The notes beneath the pieces are model-generated. The model saw only the letters and a program-made list of their open reading frames with translations, made no database searches and was not told where the DNA came from. This document shows positions 49,141 to 59,700 of a stretch of DNA of 64,000 nt, piece after piece; position 1 is the first letter of the stretch; each line of letters begins with the position of its first letter. A program made the translations under genes and the position numbers. Source of the stretch: Rhodococcus sp. UNC23MFCrub1.1 (GTDB taxonomy: Bacteria; Actinomycetota; Actinomycetes; Mycobacteriales; Mycobacteriaceae); assembly GCF_000686025.1 (NCBI RefSeq), contig NZ_JMLQ01000003.1, positions 62,001 to 126,000 on the forward strand, written 5' to 3'.

Positions 49141-50357
49141 CGGTCGGCGGGCAGGTCCGCCTCGTTCGCCGCCGCCCGCCCGGACTCCCATCCCGCGAGG
49201 TCCAGCCGGGGTCCACGGACCGACCGGGTGGCCGGGAACAGTCGCTCGACCTCGGCCTCGACGGTCACCGTCTGCGTCGCCAGCATCGGCAGCAGATCGC
49301 CGGACCGTCGACTCGCCTCCTCGAGGGCCAGCGCGTCCGACTCGGCGAGGCGTTCACCCAGCCGCACGGCGTAGGCCCACAGGAACGCGGTGTCGAACCC
49401 GGATGCCGCCTTCTTCCGCCGAGCCGGTCGGGGAGCGCGAGCCAGAGCGCGCGCCGCCTGCACCGAGAGGGAGGTGAAGAGCATCTCGGTCTGCTCCACG
49501 TCGACGGGTGCACCCACCACCGTCGCGAGGGCGTGATCGGTGTCCCAGACCACCCGGGTGCGGTTGACCGTCGCCACCACGTGCAGCAACTGTGCACGCG
49601 CATCCGCGTGCGGATTGTCGACGTGCACACGCCTGCTCACGACGTCGGTCCGGCCCTCGGCGAGCACGAGGGTGTCGACAGAGTACTTCGTCATCAGTTC
49701 CTGCGCCTTCGCGGTGAACGCATCGGCCTCCTCCTCGAACTCGGTCGAGTCCGCCTTGGCGAGAAGCCCCCTGATGCGTCCGAGCATGCCGGACCCGACG
49801 ACGGTGTCGGGCGGCAGCAGGCGTGCGGTCCGGGCCGACGGCCACTGCGACGGCAGCGCACCGATCCGGGTGAGTCGGGGCAGGCTCTGCCACCGCCCGA
49901 GCAGCGTGAGCACGGCGATCCACTGGTCACTGACGGCGATGTAGTCGGACGCACCGCCGAGGCGCAGACGCGCGGCGAGCAGACTCGGAGACGCGTCGAC
50001 AGGCGACTCGACGTCCGGGCGCAGCGCCCGGATCGCCTCGACCTGGCGCACCCAGCTCTCGGGCGCGCGCGCGGTGGCGTCGGAGAGCTCGGCCTCGTGC
50101 AGGAGGGCCGCCGCGGCGAGTCCGGTGACCTCGGCGGTGCAGTGGCGGCGGACGACGTGCAGCAGGTCGAGCGGTTGCCACCCCTCCTCGTACAGCGCCG
50201 TGATCGTGGACAGGAGCGTGACGGACCCCTGAGCGAGGGGATCCGCGTCGGTGCAGGCGACCAACTGGTCCGCGACGTCGTCCACCACGCGTTGCGAGGC
50301 GGTGCGACCGACGGCGGCATCGGCGCCGCGCTGCAGCAGTTCCGGGACCGGGTTCAT
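49131..50357 (-). CDS. DUF2786 domain protein
   Basis: 408 residues. Helical N-terminal part; the DUF2786 helix-loop at about 205-240 (IRGLLAKADSTEFEEEADAF, then TAKAQELMTKYSVD); a C-terminal part with LLHVVATVNRTRVVWDTDHA and basic PRPARRKKAASGFDT. The function of the family is unknown. ATG 50357 overlaps the yaaA stop by ATGA, so they are cotranscribed. Confidence 0.82.
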   Translation of the reverse strand: MNPVPELLQRGADAAVGRTASQRVVDDVADQLVACTDADPLAQGSVTLLSTITALYEEGWQPLDLLHVVRRHCTAEVTGLAAAALLHEAELSDATARAPESWVRQVEAIRALRPDVESPVDASPSLLAARLRLGGASDYIAVSDQWIAVLTLLGRWQSLPRLTRIGALPSQWPSARTARLLPPDTVVGSGMLGRIRGLLAKADSTEFEEEADAFTAKAQELMTKYSVDTLVLAEGRTDVVSRRVHVDNPHADARAQLLHVVATVNRTRVVWDTDHALATVVGAPVDVEQTEMLFTSLSVQAARALARAPRPARRKKAASGFDTAFLWAYAVRLGERLAESDALALEEASRRSGDLLPMLATQTVTVEAEVERLFPATRSVRGPRLDLAGWESGRAAANEADLPADRQR

Positions 50358-51097
50358 TCGGTCAGCACGATCACCTCGGTCGGCGATGCGACCTCGGCTC
50401 GGAGTCCTGCACGGACGGCGACCGCGGCGACGGCCCGTGCGCTCGTGGGTTCCGCGCGGGTGACGGTCAGCGCCCGCGCCAGCAGTCCCTTGTGATGCTT
50501 GTTGAAATGGCTGACGACGGTGCGGGATCCGTCCGGTTGCTCGGTGAGCACGGTGGCGGTGACCGCGCCGGGTATGGGGCCCAGGTCGCGGTAGATTCCC
50601 GAGCGCAGATCGACGACGAGACCGTCGGCCGCGGCGGTGACCGCCGCGGGCAGCACCGGCTTCCACAGGGCGCGGAGCGTGGGGAGCCCGGGCAGTGCGG
50701 ACCCGCCCGAGAGCCGGTACGCCGGAACCGGATCGTCCGCTCGCACCGCACCGAAGAGGGCGGACCCGATCGCGAGGCGCTGCCGAGCCCTGGCCTTCTG
50801 CGCGCGGGTGAACGATGCCGCGTCCAACGCGTCGAACAACACTCCGGTGTAGCGCTCGAGAGCCGGTCTCGTCGCCGAGACCGTCAGGGCCGCATTGCGC
50901 TCGATCTCGTCGTCCTGCTTCGGCGAGAGTCCCAGGGCCGTGCGGGAGGCCGCGGGATCGTCGGCGAGGGACACGAGAGCGTTCACCAGCGTCGATCGGA
51001 CGTCGGTGAGCTGCGGAAGCCACAGCCGGTCGAGATCGAGCGGATCACCGCGGCCGCCCGCGGACTTGGTTTCGGACGGTGGCAGAAGAACGAGCAC
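50354..51097 (-). CDS. yaaA: Peroxide-stress protein YaaA family
   Basis: 247 residues of the YaaA/DUF328 family: [51 protein letters not shown] and [15 protein letters not shown]. In E. coli YaaA limits free iron and oxidative damage. Start GTG 51097, with a TACCGT -10 seven bases upstream. First gene of a two-gene unit with the DUF2786 gene. Confidence 0.9.
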   Translation of the reverse strand: MLVLLPPSETKSAGGRGDPLDLDRLWLPQLTDVRSTLVNALVSLADDPAASRTALGLSPKQDDEIERNAALTVSATRPALERYTGVLFDALDAASFTRAQKARARQRLAIGSALFGAVRADDPVPAYRLSGGSALPGLPTLRALWKPVLPAAVTAAADGLVVDLRSGIYRDLGPIPGAVTATVLTEQPDGSRTVVSHFNKHHKGLLARALTVTRAEPTSARAVAAVAVRAGLRAEVASPTEVIVLTE

Positions 51098-51104
51098 GGC
51101 AGGA

Positions 51105-51133
51105 ACGGTACCGACACACCCACGGACTAGGCT
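51105..51133. promoter_or_regulatory. Back-to-back -10 elements for yaaA and proS
   Basis: Minus-strand TACCGT (51110-51105) ends seven bases before the yaaA GTG; plus-strand TAGGCT (51128-51133) ends eight bases before the proS GTG. Both divergent genes would be leaderless, with only 44 bases between start codons. Confidence 0.5.
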
Positions 51134-51141
51134 GTGCGCCT

Positions 51142-52896
51142 GTGATCACCCGTCTGTCCCACCTGTTCCTGCGCACGCTCCGCGACGATCCCGCCGATGC
51201 CGAGGTACCGAGCCACAAGCTCCTGGTGCGCGCCGGCTACGTCCGCCGCATCGCTCCCGGTGTGTACTCGTGGCTGCCGCTCGGGCTCCGGGTGCTGCGC
51301 CGCGTCGAGCAGGTGGTGCGCGAGGAGATGAACGCGATCGGTGGCCAGGAGATCTCGCTGCCGGCGCTGTTGCCGCGCGAACCGTACGAGGTGACCAACC
51401 GCTGGACCGAGTACGGCGACGGGCTGTTCCGGCTCAAGGATCGCAAGGGCGTCGACATGCTGCTCGGGCCGACGCACGAGGAGCTCTTCGCGCTGACGGT
51501 CAAGGGGGAGTACAGCTCCTACAAGGACCTGCCGGTCACGCTGTACCAGATCCAGACCAAGTACCGCGACGAGGAGCGTCCGCGGGCCGGCATCCTGCGC
51601 GGCCGTGAGTTCGTCATGAAGGACTCGTACTCGTTCGATCTCGACGAGGCGGGTCTGAAGACCTCTTACGAGGCCCACCGCGAGGCGTACCAGCGGATCT
51701 TCGAGCGCCTCGGTGTCAGCTACGTCATCGTCGCGGCCACGTCCGGTGCGATGGGCGGGAGCGCGTCCGAGGAGTTCCTCGCGGAATCGGTCGTCGGCGA
51801 GGACACCTACGTGCGGTGTGTCGAGTCCGGGTACGCCGCGAACGTCGAGGCCGTCACGACGCCGGCTCCGCCGTCGATCCCCCTCGAGGGCCTGCCGCAA
51901 CCGACGGTGCACGAGACCGGCGACACCCCGACCATCGCGACGCTCGTCGACTGGGCGAACGGTGCCGATCTCGGCCGCACGGTCACCGCGGCGGAGACGC
52001 TCAAGAACGTGCTGCTGAAGACACGCATCCCCGGCGGTGAGTGGGAACTGCTCGCCATCGGCGTTCCCGGTGATCGTGACGTGGACGAGAAGCGCCTCGA
52101 GGCCTCCCTCGCCCCCGCCGAGTTCGTCATGCTGGGCGACGCGGACTTCGCCGCCAATCCGTTCCTCGTCAAGGGGTACATCGGACCGAAGGCCTTGCAG
52201 GACAACGGCGTGCGTTACCTCGTCGACCCTCGCGTCGTCGACGGTACGGCGTGGATCACCGGCGCGAACGAGAAGGGCAAGCACGTCGTCGATCTGGTCG
52301 CGGGCCGCGATTTCGTCGCGGACGGCACCATCGAGGCCGCCGAGGTGCGCGACGGTGATCCCTCTCCGGACGGCCGCGGCGCACTGGTGTCCGCTCGCGG
52401 CATCGAGATCGGCCACATCTTCCAGCTCGGTACCAAGTACACCGACGCCTTCGCGGTCGACGTCCTCGGCGAGAACGGCAAGCCCACCCGCCTGCTCCAG
52501 GGCTCGTACGGCGTCGGCGTGTCCCGCCTGGTGGCTGTCATCGCCGAGCAGATGCACGACGACAAGGGTCTGCGGTGGCCCGCGTCCGTCGCACCCGCCG
52601 ACGTGCACATCGTCATCGCCAACAAGGACGTGGGCGCGCGCGAGGGTGCCGAGGCGCTCGCCGTCGAACTCGACGCGCACGGACTCGAGGTCGTCCTGGA
52701 CGACCGTCCCAAGGTGTCTCCCGGTGTGAAGTTCAAGGACTCCGAGCTGATCGGTGTGCCGCTCGTCGTCGTCCTCGGTCGCGGCTGGGCGGACGGAACC
52801 GTCGAGCTGAAGGATCGCTTCACCGGTGAGGCTCGCGACGTTCCGGCCGAGTCGGCGGGCCGGGAGGTCCTGCGCGCGGTCGGGCGACCCGTGTGA
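51142..52896 (+). CDS. proS: Prolyl-tRNA synthetase, bacterial type
   Basis: 584-residue class II enzyme. Motif 1 region [20 protein letters not shown]; motif 2 [22 protein letters not shown] split by the loop; an INS editing domain at about 225-400 with LKNVLLKTR and [13 protein letters not shown]; motif 3 [17 protein letters not shown]; anticodon domain [19 protein letters not shown] 51142 sits eight bases after a TAGGCT -10. Editing of Ala-tRNA is expected from the INS domain. Confidence 0.97.
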   Translation: MITRLSHLFLRTLRDDPADAEVPSHKLLVRAGYVRRIAPGVYSWLPLGLRVLRRVEQVVREEMNAIGGQEISLPALLPREPYEVTNRWTEYGDGLFRLKDRKGVDMLLGPTHEELFALTVKGEYSSYKDLPVTLYQIQTKYRDEERPRAGILRGREFVMKDSYSFDLDEAGLKTSYEAHREAYQRIFERLGVSYVIVAATSGAMGGSASEEFLAESVVGEDTYVRCVESGYAANVEAVTTPAPPSIPLEGLPQPTVHETGDTPTIATLVDWANGADLGRTVTAAETLKNVLLKTRIPGGEWELLAIGVPGDRDVDEKRLEASLAPAEFVMLGDADFAANPFLVKGYIGPKALQDNGVRYLVDPRVVDGTAWITGANEKGKHVVDLVAGRDFVADGTIEAAEVRDGDPSPDGRGALVSARGIEIGHIFQLGTKYTDAFAVDVLGENGKPTRLLQGSYGVGVSRLVAVIAEQMHDDKGLRWPASVAPADVHIVIANKDVGAREGAEALAVELDAHGLEVVLDDRPKVSPGVKFKDSELIGVPLVVVLGRGWADGTVELKDRFTGEARDVPAESAGREVLRAVGRPV

Positions 52897-53399
52897 GCAC
52901 CTCGTCGTCGAGCGAGTCTCTCCCCGCAGTCCTGACCCGGCTCGTCGACGCTCGCCGAGTCCTGCTGATCGCGCCGACACACGGACGCTCGGCCGCTCTC
53001 GCGGCCGACGCGGTCGGTGAGCGCGGATCCGTCGTGGTGCTCGCCGCGGACGAGAGCGTCGCGGCCGTCCGGGCCGACACGGAGGCGGCACGAGGCCGGG
53101 TGGAAATCGTCGCCGGCGATCCCGCCGGATCGTTGCCGCAGCTCCGCACGGACGACGACACGACCTTCGGTGTGGTGTCCGCCGACGTCTCGCGGGCCGG
53201 TGCGGCCGAGGCCGTGCAGTACCTCGAGTGGGCGCTGGTGCTCGGTCGACCCGGGACCGCCGTGGTGGTCACCGGTGATGCCGACGGGGCGACGTGGACG
53301 GCGGTGCAGGACATGGTCGACGGTCACCCACGGCTCGCCGCGGCGTCGTGGACCGCGGGCACTGCGGTGATCGTCGCCGCCGTGACCGATCAACCCTGA
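52893..53399 (+). CDS. Small unknown protein after proS
   Basis: 168 residues, unrecognised. It has alternating beta strands and helices: [55 protein letters not shown], and [20 protein letters not shown], which together look like a small Rossmann or methyltransferase-like fold, though no SAM motif GxGxG is seen. GTG 52893 overlaps the proS stop (GTGA), so it is translated with proS. No close M. tuberculosis equivalent at this place as I recall. Confidence 0.62.
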   Translation: MSTSSSSESLPAVLTRLVDARRVLLIAPTHGRSAALAADAVGERGSVVVLAADESVAAVRADTEAARGRVEIVAGDPAGSLPQLRTDDDTTFGVVSADVSRAGAAEAVQYLEWALVLGRPGTAVVVTGDADGATWTAVQDMVDGHPRLAAASWTAGTAVIVAAVTDQP

Positions 53400-53424
53400 G
53401 TCGAGGTCCCGACCGGCGGAGGGG

Positions 53425-53871
53425 TCAGGTCGCCGGAGTGCCGGGAAAGGCCACCGTCGACGGGAAGATGCCGAGAATCGCCTTCCACGCCGAGGCGCGC
53501 CGAGCTGAGTCCGTGAGGGCGACGATGCCGATGTCGCGGGTGTGCCCGGACTGGGCCCGTTCGACGACCGACCGCCAGGCGACTGCGGCGTCGTCCTCGA
53601 CCTGCGCCGCGAGCCGTGCCGCCGCCACCGCGTCGGTCACCGGGAACGGCACCGTGTACCCGGCCGCGGGCTCCGGTGCGGTGACGCTGGCCGCGGTCAG
53701 GGCGTCGATGGTGCCGTCGCGCCGCGCTCGGTGGTCGGCGGCGTACTGCGCGACCATCGGATCGCGGGTGGGGTTCGAGAACGCCGCGATGACGCCATAG
53801 GCGAAGACGGCGGCGAACTCCACGTTCAGTGCGTCCACGAGGGCCTGCTGCTCCGGGCCGAGATCACTCAT
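53425..53871 (-). CDS. Ferritin-like DUF4439 protein
   Basis: 148-residue helical protein of the DUF4439 ferritin-like family: ALVDALNVEFAAVFAYGVI, YAADHRARRDGTIDALT, AARLAAQVEDDAAVAWRSVVE. Its Glu/His pattern fits a four-helix bundle but not a full diiron site that I can confirm. ATG 53871 overlaps the stop of the lipoprotein gene by four bases. Corresponds to Rv2844; substrate unknown. Confidence 0.82.
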   Translation of the reverse strand: MSDLGPEQQALVDALNVEFAAVFAYGVIAAFSNPTRDPMVAQYAADHRARRDGTIDALTAASVTAPEPAAGYTVPFPVTDAVAAARLAAQVEDDAAVAWRSVVERAQSGHTRDIGIVALTDSARRASAWKAILGIFPSTVAFPGTPAT

Positions 53872-54407
53872 CCGGCCACCGCCGCGGACGCCAGCGTGCA
53901 CGCGGCACTGATCGACCCGAGCAGGCCCGCTCGGTAACCGGACAGCGCACGCGCGTCGTCGGCTGCGCTGCGGCCCGCGTCCGACAGCGCCGCGGACAAG
54001 TCGGTGAGTGCCGGAGCCGACACCGGCTCGGCAGTGCCGGTCGCCGCAGCGGCGGTCTCCGACACCGTGGGCGGGGGAGTGAGACGTGCGATCTCGGTGT
54101 CGAGCGCGTCGGCGTGGGCGGTCCGCTGATCGGCGATCACGGTGAGAGTGTCGACCGCCGCCGGGTTCTGCGCGATCGCCGCCGTCGCGGCGGCCGCGTC
54201 GCGGCGGGCCCGGGCGGCATGGGCCGCGAGCGGATCGGGTTGCGCCGCCTCGTCGTCCTGCGCACCGTCCGAGCACGCGACCGTCGAGGCGAGGATCGTC
54301 GTGCCCGCTACCGCTGCTCCCGCACCGCGCAACATCGTGCGCCGCGAGAGCGTCGGGAGACTGCGGCCGTGCAGGAAGACCGGTCGGTGCGGAACTGTCG
54401 GTGGCAC
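53868..54407 (-). CDS. Tat-exported lipoprotein, partner of the DUF4439 protein
   Basis: 179 residues. The N-terminus has a twin-arginine motif LSRRTMLRGAG, a hydrophobic core and a lipobox STVACSD, so it should be exported folded and lipidated. The mature part is a helical Ala-rich domain (AAHAARARRDAAAATAAIAQ, ADQRTAHADALDTEIARL) that resembles the following protein in helix layout. GTG 54407 is the start. Folded Tat export suits a cofactor-bearing protein. Corresponds to Rv2843. Confidence 0.8.
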   Translation of the reverse strand: MPPTVPHRPVFLHGRSLPTLSRRTMLRGAGAAVAGTTILASTVACSDGAQDDEAAQPDPLAAHAARARRDAAAATAAIAQNPAAVDTLTVIADQRTAHADALDTEIARLTPPPTVSETAAAATGTAEPVSAPALTDLSAALSDAGRSAADDARALSGYRAGLLGSISAACTLASAAVAG

Positions 54408-54504
54408 CCGGTCATCGTGCCAGACACGGACACCGTCCCCGCGCCGGACACGAGCACTCTCGGCGCGACGACGCAGCGTGTCGGGAGACGCGCCCCGGTC
54501 GCGG

Positions 54505-54510
54505 TATCGT
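54505..54510 (+). promoter_or_regulatory. Candidate -10 for the rimP-nusA-infB operon
   Basis: TATCGT lies 60 bases before rimP; TGTCGG is 20 bases further upstream as a weak -35. Ribosome site GCGAGGAGTGG precedes ATG 54570. Confidence 0.45.
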
Positions 54511-54569
54511 GGTCCCTTCCCAGTTCGCCGGTGGCGAGCTGTACAACTTCAGCGAGGAGTGGTCGAGCG

Positions 54570-55184
54570 ATGCCGGTTCCATCCAGGGAGAGGGTCGTCG
54601 CACTCCTCTCCGCACACGTGGCGGGCCCGGGGTTCACCGACGGCGATCTCGATCTCGAGGACGTCACCGTGTCGAAGGCCGGTGCTCACAGCGTCGTCAA
54701 GGTGATCGTCGACCGGGATTCCGGATTCGAGCTCGACGCGCTCGCTCGGCTGAGCCACGAGATCTCCGACATCCTGGACGCGGCAACCGAATTCGGGGAT
54801 ACCGCGTACAACCTCGAGGTGACCACGCCCGGTGTCGACCGACCCCTGACCGAGCCTCGCCACTGGCGTCGTGCTCGCGGCCGGATGGTCACCGTCGTGC
54901 TCGGGGACGAGACGATCGACGCCCGCGTCGGGGAGCTCAGGACCTCGGAGGGCGGTACGACCGAACTGGATCTCGTTCTCCGCTCGCGCACCGGTCCGAC
55001 GCTGCGCACCGTGCCGCTCGACGCGGTCACGTCGGCCACCGTGCAGGTGGAGTTCAAGAAGCCCAATCCTGCGGAGCTCGAGATGGCGGGCGGCGTCACG
55101 CCCGGACGCTTCGATCCGCTGAACCCGCCGGAGGAGCCCGTCTCCGGTGACGAAGACGACGACACAGACGACGAAAGCCGATAA
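54570..55184 (+). CDS. rimP: Ribosome maturation factor RimP
   Basis: 204-residue 30S assembly factor. N-terminal alpha/beta domain with [28 protein letters not shown] cut around Asp-Arg, [24 protein letters not shown], and a C-terminal SH3-like domain with [18 protein letters not shown]. The acidic tail ([13 protein letters not shown]) is longer than usual. ATG 54570 follows GAGGAG. First gene of the nusA operon. Confidence 0.95.
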   Translation: MPVPSRERVVALLSAHVAGPGFTDGDLDLEDVTVSKAGAHSVVKVIVDRDSGFELDALARLSHEISDILDAATEFGDTAYNLEVTTPGVDRPLTEPRHWRRARGRMVTVVLGDETIDARVGELRTSEGGTTELDLVLRSRTGPTLRTVPLDAVTSATVQVEFKKPNPAELEMAGGVTPGRFDPLNPPEEPVSGDEDDDTDDESR

Positions 55185-55188
55185 CGAC

Positions 55189-56193
55189 GTGAACATCGAC
55201 ATGACTGCCCTCCGCGCGATCGAGGCGGAGAAGGGCATCACCATCGACGCGGTGATCGAGACGCTGCAGAGTGCGCTGCTCACCGCGTACAAGCACACGG
55301 CCGGTCACCGGTCCGACGCCTACATCGACGTGAATCGCAAGAGTGGCGAGGTCCGCGTCATGGCACGCGAGACCGACGAGAACGGGAACTTCGTCTCCGA
55401 GTGGGACGACACCCCCGAGGGGTTCGGTCGCATCGCCGCGACCACCGCGCGTCAGGTCATCCTGCAGCGACTCCGGGACGCCGAGAACGAGAAGTCGTTC
55501 GGTGAGTACTCGACGCACGAGGGCGAGATCGTCGGCGGTGTCATCCAGGCCGACGCACGGCTGAACGCACGCGGCACGGTCGTGGTGCGGATCGGTAGCG
55601 ACTCCGAGGGCGTGGACGCGACCATCCCGCCGGCGGAGCAGGTGCCCGGTGAGACGTACGAGCACGGCGACCGCATCAAGTGCTATGTCGTGGGTGTCAC
55701 CCGCGGCAATCGCGGCCCGCAGGTCACCCTGTCCCGGACGCACCCCAACCTGGTCCGCAAGGTGTTCGCGCTCGAGGTGCCGGAGATCGCGGACGAGTCC
55801 GTGGAGATCGTGTCGGTGGCCCGCGAGGCGGGACACCGGTCGAAGATCGCCGTGCGGACGTCGGTGTCCGGCCTGAACGCCAAGGGCGCGTGCATCGGTC
55901 CTATGGGCCAGCGTGTCCGCAACGTCATGAGCGAGCTGGCCGGCGAGAAGATCGACATCATCGACTACGACGACGATCCCGCCGTGTTCGTCGGGAATGC
56001 GTTGTCACCGTCGAAGGTTGTCTCTGTCACGGTCGTCGACGCGGCTGCCCGCGCCGCGCGTGTGGTGGTGCCCGACTACCAGTTGTCGCTCGCGATCGGC
56101 AAGGAAGGTCAGAACGCGCGGCTCGCCGCGCGCCTGACCGGGTGGCGTATCGACATCCGGAGCGACGCCGCGCCGACCGAGGACGATCACTGA
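55189..56193 (+). CDS. nusA: Transcription termination/antitermination protein NusA
   Basis: 334 residues. N-terminal RNAP-binding domain ([20 protein letters not shown]), S1 domain ([16 protein letters not shown] to [15 protein letters not shown]), two KH domains ([26 protein letters not shown]-type [12 protein letters not shown]) ending [21 protein letters not shown]. It lacks the C-terminal acidic repeats of E. coli NusA, as in actinobacteria. GTG 55189 matches the mycobacterial N-terminus; ATG 55201 is possible. Confidence 0.97.
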   Translation: MNIDMTALRAIEAEKGITIDAVIETLQSALLTAYKHTAGHRSDAYIDVNRKSGEVRVMARETDENGNFVSEWDDTPEGFGRIAATTARQVILQRLRDAENEKSFGEYSTHEGEIVGGVIQADARLNARGTVVVRIGSDSEGVDATIPPAEQVPGETYEHGDRIKCYVVGVTRGNRGPQVTLSRTHPNLVRKVFALEVPEIADESVEIVSVAREAGHRSKIAVRTSVSGLNAKGACIGPMGQRVRNVMSELAGEKIDIIDYDDDPAVFVGNALSPSKVVSVTVVDAAARAARVVVPDYQLSLAIGKEGQNARLAARLTGWRIDIRSDAAPTEDDH

Positions 56194-56267
56194 GTCGGCG
56201 CGCGCGAGCGGGCGACGTTCCGAACCGGACCGAATCCGCGTTAGACTGTGACACGGCTCGACACGCG

Positions 56268-56555
56268 TTGTCCGACGACACCGCGTCCGCACCAGCTGGA
56301 CCGGTGCGTACGTGCGTAGGATGCAGACAGCGCGAGTCGCCTTCCGCCTTGGTGCGGATCGTCGCCGGCGTCTCCGACACCGGCACGGTCGGTGCCGTGG
56401 TCGATCATCGCCGCAGACTGCCCGGCCGGGGTGCATGGTTGCATCCCGACGCGACTTGTCTGCAGCAGGCGGAGCGACGTCGAGCTTTCGGGCGTGCCTT
56501 GCGCGTGACCGGTCCGCTGGACCTGTCCGCGCTTGCCCGAGAGTTCGCACCGTGA
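56268..56555 (+). CDS. ylxR: YlxR family RNA-binding protein
   Basis: About 95 residues (83 if it starts at GTG 56304). The YlxR/DUF448 core is VRTCVGCRQRESPSALVRIV and LPGRGAWLHPDATCLQQAERRRAF, with the CxxC pair. The start is uncertain: TTG 56268 retains a short extension, GTG 56304 begins at the core. Small nucleic-acid-binding protein lying between nusA and infB in most actinobacteria and Bacilli. Confidence 0.85.
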   Translation: MSDDTASAPAGPVRTCVGCRQRESPSALVRIVAGVSDTGTVGAVVDHRRRLPGRGAWLHPDATCLQQAERRRAFGRALRVTGPLDLSALAREFAP

Positions 56556-56741
56556 CGGTGTGGACCACACCCGATCGACCGGCCGAACGGTCGCGGCACC
56601 TCGCCGCGCCACGAGGAGAACAGGTACACGAATTCATGAGCACACCGTGAAGCACCGACGATGAACATCGTTTCGAGATAACCCGAGGTCGTGCGGGCGC
56701 CTGCCATAGGAGCCGCGCTCGACCTCTCAGTGAGGAGAGCA

Positions 56742-59606
56742 GTGGCAGGCAAGGCCCGCGTGCACGAGTTGGCTAAAGAACTCGGTGTCACCAGCAAGGA
56801 TCTACTCGCTCGGCTGAAAGAGCAGGGCGAGTTCGTGAAGTCGGCGTCGTCGACCGTGGAAGCACCGGTCGCGCGACGTCTCCGTGAGTCGTACCCGTCC
56901 GCGTCCGGCGACGCGGCACCGTCGACCGGCGCCCGTCCGTCCGGAAACGGCGCAGGCCCGAAGCCGGGCGGCCCCCGCCCCGGTCCGAAGCCGGCTCCGG
57001 CGGCCCCCGAGGCACCGGCCGCAGCAGCACCCGAGGCGCCCGCCGCGCAGGCTCCGGCCCCGTCGGCTCCCGCCGCCCCGGCACCCGCTGCCCCGGCTCC
57101 GACACCCGCGGCACCTGCCGCTCCCGCGGCACCGGCTGCTCCGGCGGCACCCGCCCCCGAGGCACCGGCAGCGTCGGCGCCCACAGCGCCCGCTGCTCCC
57201 GGCCCCAAGCCGGGACCGAAGGCACCGCGCGTCGGCAACAATCCCTACTCGTCCGCACCCGTCGAGCGCCCCGCGCCGCGTCCCGCTCCGGGACAGGCCG
57301 GTCCTCGACCCGGCGCCCCGCGTCCGGCTCCGGGCCAGGGTGGACCTCGTCCGGCCGGCGGCGCACCCGCTCAGGGTGGAGCAGGTCGTCCCCCCGCAGG
57401 TCAGGGTGGACCTCGCCCCGGCGGACCCCGTCCCAATCCCGGCTCCATGCCTCCCCGCCCGAACCCGGGTGCCATGCCGAGCCGCTCGGCTCGTCCGGCT
57501 CCCGCAGCCGGCGGTCGTCCGGGTCGTCCCGGCGGCGCACCGGGCGGTCGTCCCGGCGGTGCCGGTGGCGGCGGCGGTTACCGCGGTGGCGGCGGCGGTG
57601 CACCCGGCGCTCCCGGTGCCGGCGCACCTGCCGGTGGCGGCTTCCGTGGTCGTCCCGGTGGCGGTGGCCGTCCCGGCCAGCGCGGTGCCGCGGCAGGCGC
57701 GTTCGGTCGTCCCGGCGGCGCAGTCCGTCGTGGCCGCAAGTCGAAGCGGGCGAAGCGCGCCGAGTACGAATCCATGCAGGCTCCCGCAGTCGGTGGCGTG
57801 CGGTTGCCCCGTGGCAACGGTGAGACGATCCGTCTCGCTCGCGGCGCATCGCTGTCCGACTTCGCGGACAAGATCGACGCGAACCCGGCTGCACTCGTGC
57901 AGGCGCTGTTCAACCTCGGCGAGATGGTGACGGCGACTCAGTCGGTCAACGACGAGACGCTCGAACTGCTCGGCGGCGAGATGAACTACGTCGTCCAGGT
58001 CGTGAGCCCGGAGGACGAGGACCGCGAACTGCTGAACTCGTTCGACCTCACCTACGGCGAGGACGAGGGCGGCGAGGACGAGCTCGAGCAGCGTCCCCCC
58101 GTGGTCACCGTCATGGGTCACGTCGACCACGGCAAGACGCGACTGCTGGATTCGATCCGTAACGCCACCGTGCGTGAGGGCGAGGCCGGTGGCATCACGC
58201 AGCACATCGGTGCCTACCAGGTCCTCACCGAGCTCGAGGGCAACGAGCGTCTGGTCACCTTCATCGACACCCCCGGTCACGAGGCCTTCACGGCCATGCG
58301 TGCCCGTGGTGCCAAGGCCACCGACCTCGCGATCCTCGTGGTCGCGGCCGACGACGGCGTCATGCCGCAGACGGTGGAGGCGATCAACCACGCCCAGGCA
58401 GCAGACGTGCCGATCGTGGTCGCGGTCAACAAGATCGACAAGGAAGGCGCGAACCCGGACAAGATCCGGCAGCAGCTGACCGAGTACGGCCTCATCGCCG
58501 AGGAGTACGGCGGCGACACGATGTTCGTCGACATCTCGGCCAAGCAGGGCACCAACATCGATGCCCTTCTCGAGGCAGTGCTGTTGACGGCCGACGCGGC
58601 GCTCGATCTGCGCGCCAACCCGGACATGGACGCACAGGGTGTCGCCATCGAGGCACATCTCGACCGTGGTCGCGGACCGGTGGCCACCGTGCTCATCGCT
58701 CGCGGAACCCTGCGTGTCGGTGACTCGATCGTCGCCGGCGATGCCTACGGCCGCGTCCGTCGCATGGTCGACGAGCACGGCGAGGACGTCATCGAGGCGC
58801 TCCCGTCGCGTCCCGTCCAGGTCATCGGCTTCACGTCGGTGCCGGGTGCCGGTGACAACCTGCTCGTCGTCGACGAGGACCGGATCGCCCGTCAGATCGC
58901 GGACCGCCGCAACGCTCGCAAGCGCAACGCGCTGGCAGCGAAGTCGCGCAAGCGGATCAGCCTCGACGATCTCGATGCCGCACTGAAGGAGACGTCGCAG
59001 CTCAACCTGATCCTGAAGGGCGACAACTCCGGCACCGTGGAGGCCTTGGAGGAGGCGCTCGTCGGTATCGCGATCGACGACGAGGTCGAACTGCGCGTCA
59101 TCGACCGCGGCGTGGGTGGTGTCACCGAGACCAACGTCAACCTGGCGTCGGCGTCCAACGCGATCATCATCGGCTTCAACGTCCGTGCCGAGGGCAAGGC
59201 GACGGAGCTGGCGAACCGCGAGGGCGTGGACATCCGGTACTACTCGGTGATCTACCAGGCGATCGACGAGATCGAGAAGGCGCTCAAGGGTCTGCTCAAG
59301 CCGGTCTACGAAGAGGTCACGCTGGGCCAGGCCGAGATCCGCGCGCTGTTCCGTTCCTCGAAGGTCGGAAACATCGCCGGTTGCCTCGTCACCTCGGGTC
59401 TGGTGCGCCGCAACGCGAAGGCTCGACTGCTGCGTGACAACAACGTGGTCGCCGAGCTCGTCACCATCTCGTCGCTCCGGCGCGAGAAGGAGGACGCCAC
59501 CGAGGTCCGCGAGGGCTACGAGTGTGGTCTGACGGTGACGTACTCCGACATCAAGGTCGGAGACGTCGTGGAGGCGTACGAGCTTCGGGAGAAGCCGCGC
59601 GACTGA
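56742..59606 (+). CDS. infB: Translation initiation factor IF-2
   Basis: 954 residues. N-terminal IF2_N module ([20 protein letters not shown]), a long Ala/Pro then Gly/Pro/Arg-rich linker (about 60-345), and the GTPase core: G1 GHVDHGKT (about 458-465), G3 DTPGHEAF, G4 NKID, G5 region SAKQG, then domains II-IV ending [14 protein letters not shown]. The linker is long, as usual in actinobacteria. GTG 56742 follows AGGAGAG; a small CCTC/GAGG hairpin partly overlaps that site. Confidence 0.97.
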   Translation: MAGKARVHELAKELGVTSKDLLARLKEQGEFVKSASSTVEAPVARRLRESYPSASGDAAPSTGARPSGNGAGPKPGGPRPGPKPAPAAPEAPAAAAPEAPAAQAPAPSAPAAPAPAAPAPTPAAPAAPAAPAAPAAPAPEAPAASAPTAPAAPGPKPGPKAPRVGNNPYSSAPVERPAPRPAPGQAGPRPGAPRPAPGQGGPRPAGGAPAQGGAGRPPAGQGGPRPGGPRPNPGSMPPRPNPGAMPSRSARPAPAAGGRPGRPGGAPGGRPGGAGGGGGYRGGGGGAPGAPGAGAPAGGGFRGRPGGGGRPGQRGAAAGAFGRPGGAVRRGRKSKRAKRAEYESMQAPAVGGVRLPRGNGETIRLARGASLSDFADKIDANPAALVQALFNLGEMVTATQSVNDETLELLGGEMNYVVQVVSPEDEDRELLNSFDLTYGEDEGGEDELEQRPPVVTVMGHVDHGKTRLLDSIRNATVREGEAGGITQHIGAYQVLTELEGNERLVTFIDTPGHEAFTAMRARGAKATDLAILVVAADDGVMPQTVEAINHAQAADVPIVVAVNKIDKEGANPDKIRQQLTEYGLIAEEYGGDTMFVDISAKQGTNIDALLEAVLLTADAALDLRANPDMDAQGVAIEAHLDRGRGPVATVLIARGTLRVGDSIVAGDAYGRVRRMVDEHGEDVIEALPSRPVQVIGFTSVPGAGDNLLVVDEDRIARQIADRRNARKRNALAAKSRKRISLDDLDAALKETSQLNLILKGDNSGTVEALEEALVGIAIDDEVELRVIDRGVGGVTETNVNLASASNAIIIGFNVRAEGKATELANREGVDIRYYSVIYQAIDEIEKALKGLLKPVYEEVTLGQAEIRALFRSSKVGNIAGCLVTSGLVRRNAKARLLRDNNVVAELVTISSLRREKEDATEVREGYECGLTVTYSDIKVGDVVEAYELREKPRD

Positions 59607-59620
59607 TCGACGAGAACGTA

Positions 59621-59657
59621 CGGGTGTGGCCCGCGGCATGTCCGCGGGCCACACCCG
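59621..59657 (+). terminator. Strong terminator after infB
   Basis: A perfect 16-base stem: CGGGTGTGGCCCGCGG (59621-59636) with CCGCGGGCCACACCCG (59642-59657), loop CATGT. It begins 15 bases after the infB stop and ends the rimP-nusA-ylxR-infB unit. GTTCG follows rather than a T-run. Confidence 0.85.
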
Positions 59658-59700
59658 TTCGTCGAAGACGGTGTCCGACCCTGCTATCGATGAGGTGCTC

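Noticed and set aside
57000-57720. Repeat-rich stretch considered as a tandem repeat locus
   Set aside because: It is the low-complexity Ala/Pro/Gly linker of IF-2, common in actinobacteria, and in frame.
59626-59700. Upstream ATG for the DUF503 gene
   Set aside because: It lies inside the perfect terminator hairpin after infB; the family begins at GTG 59701.
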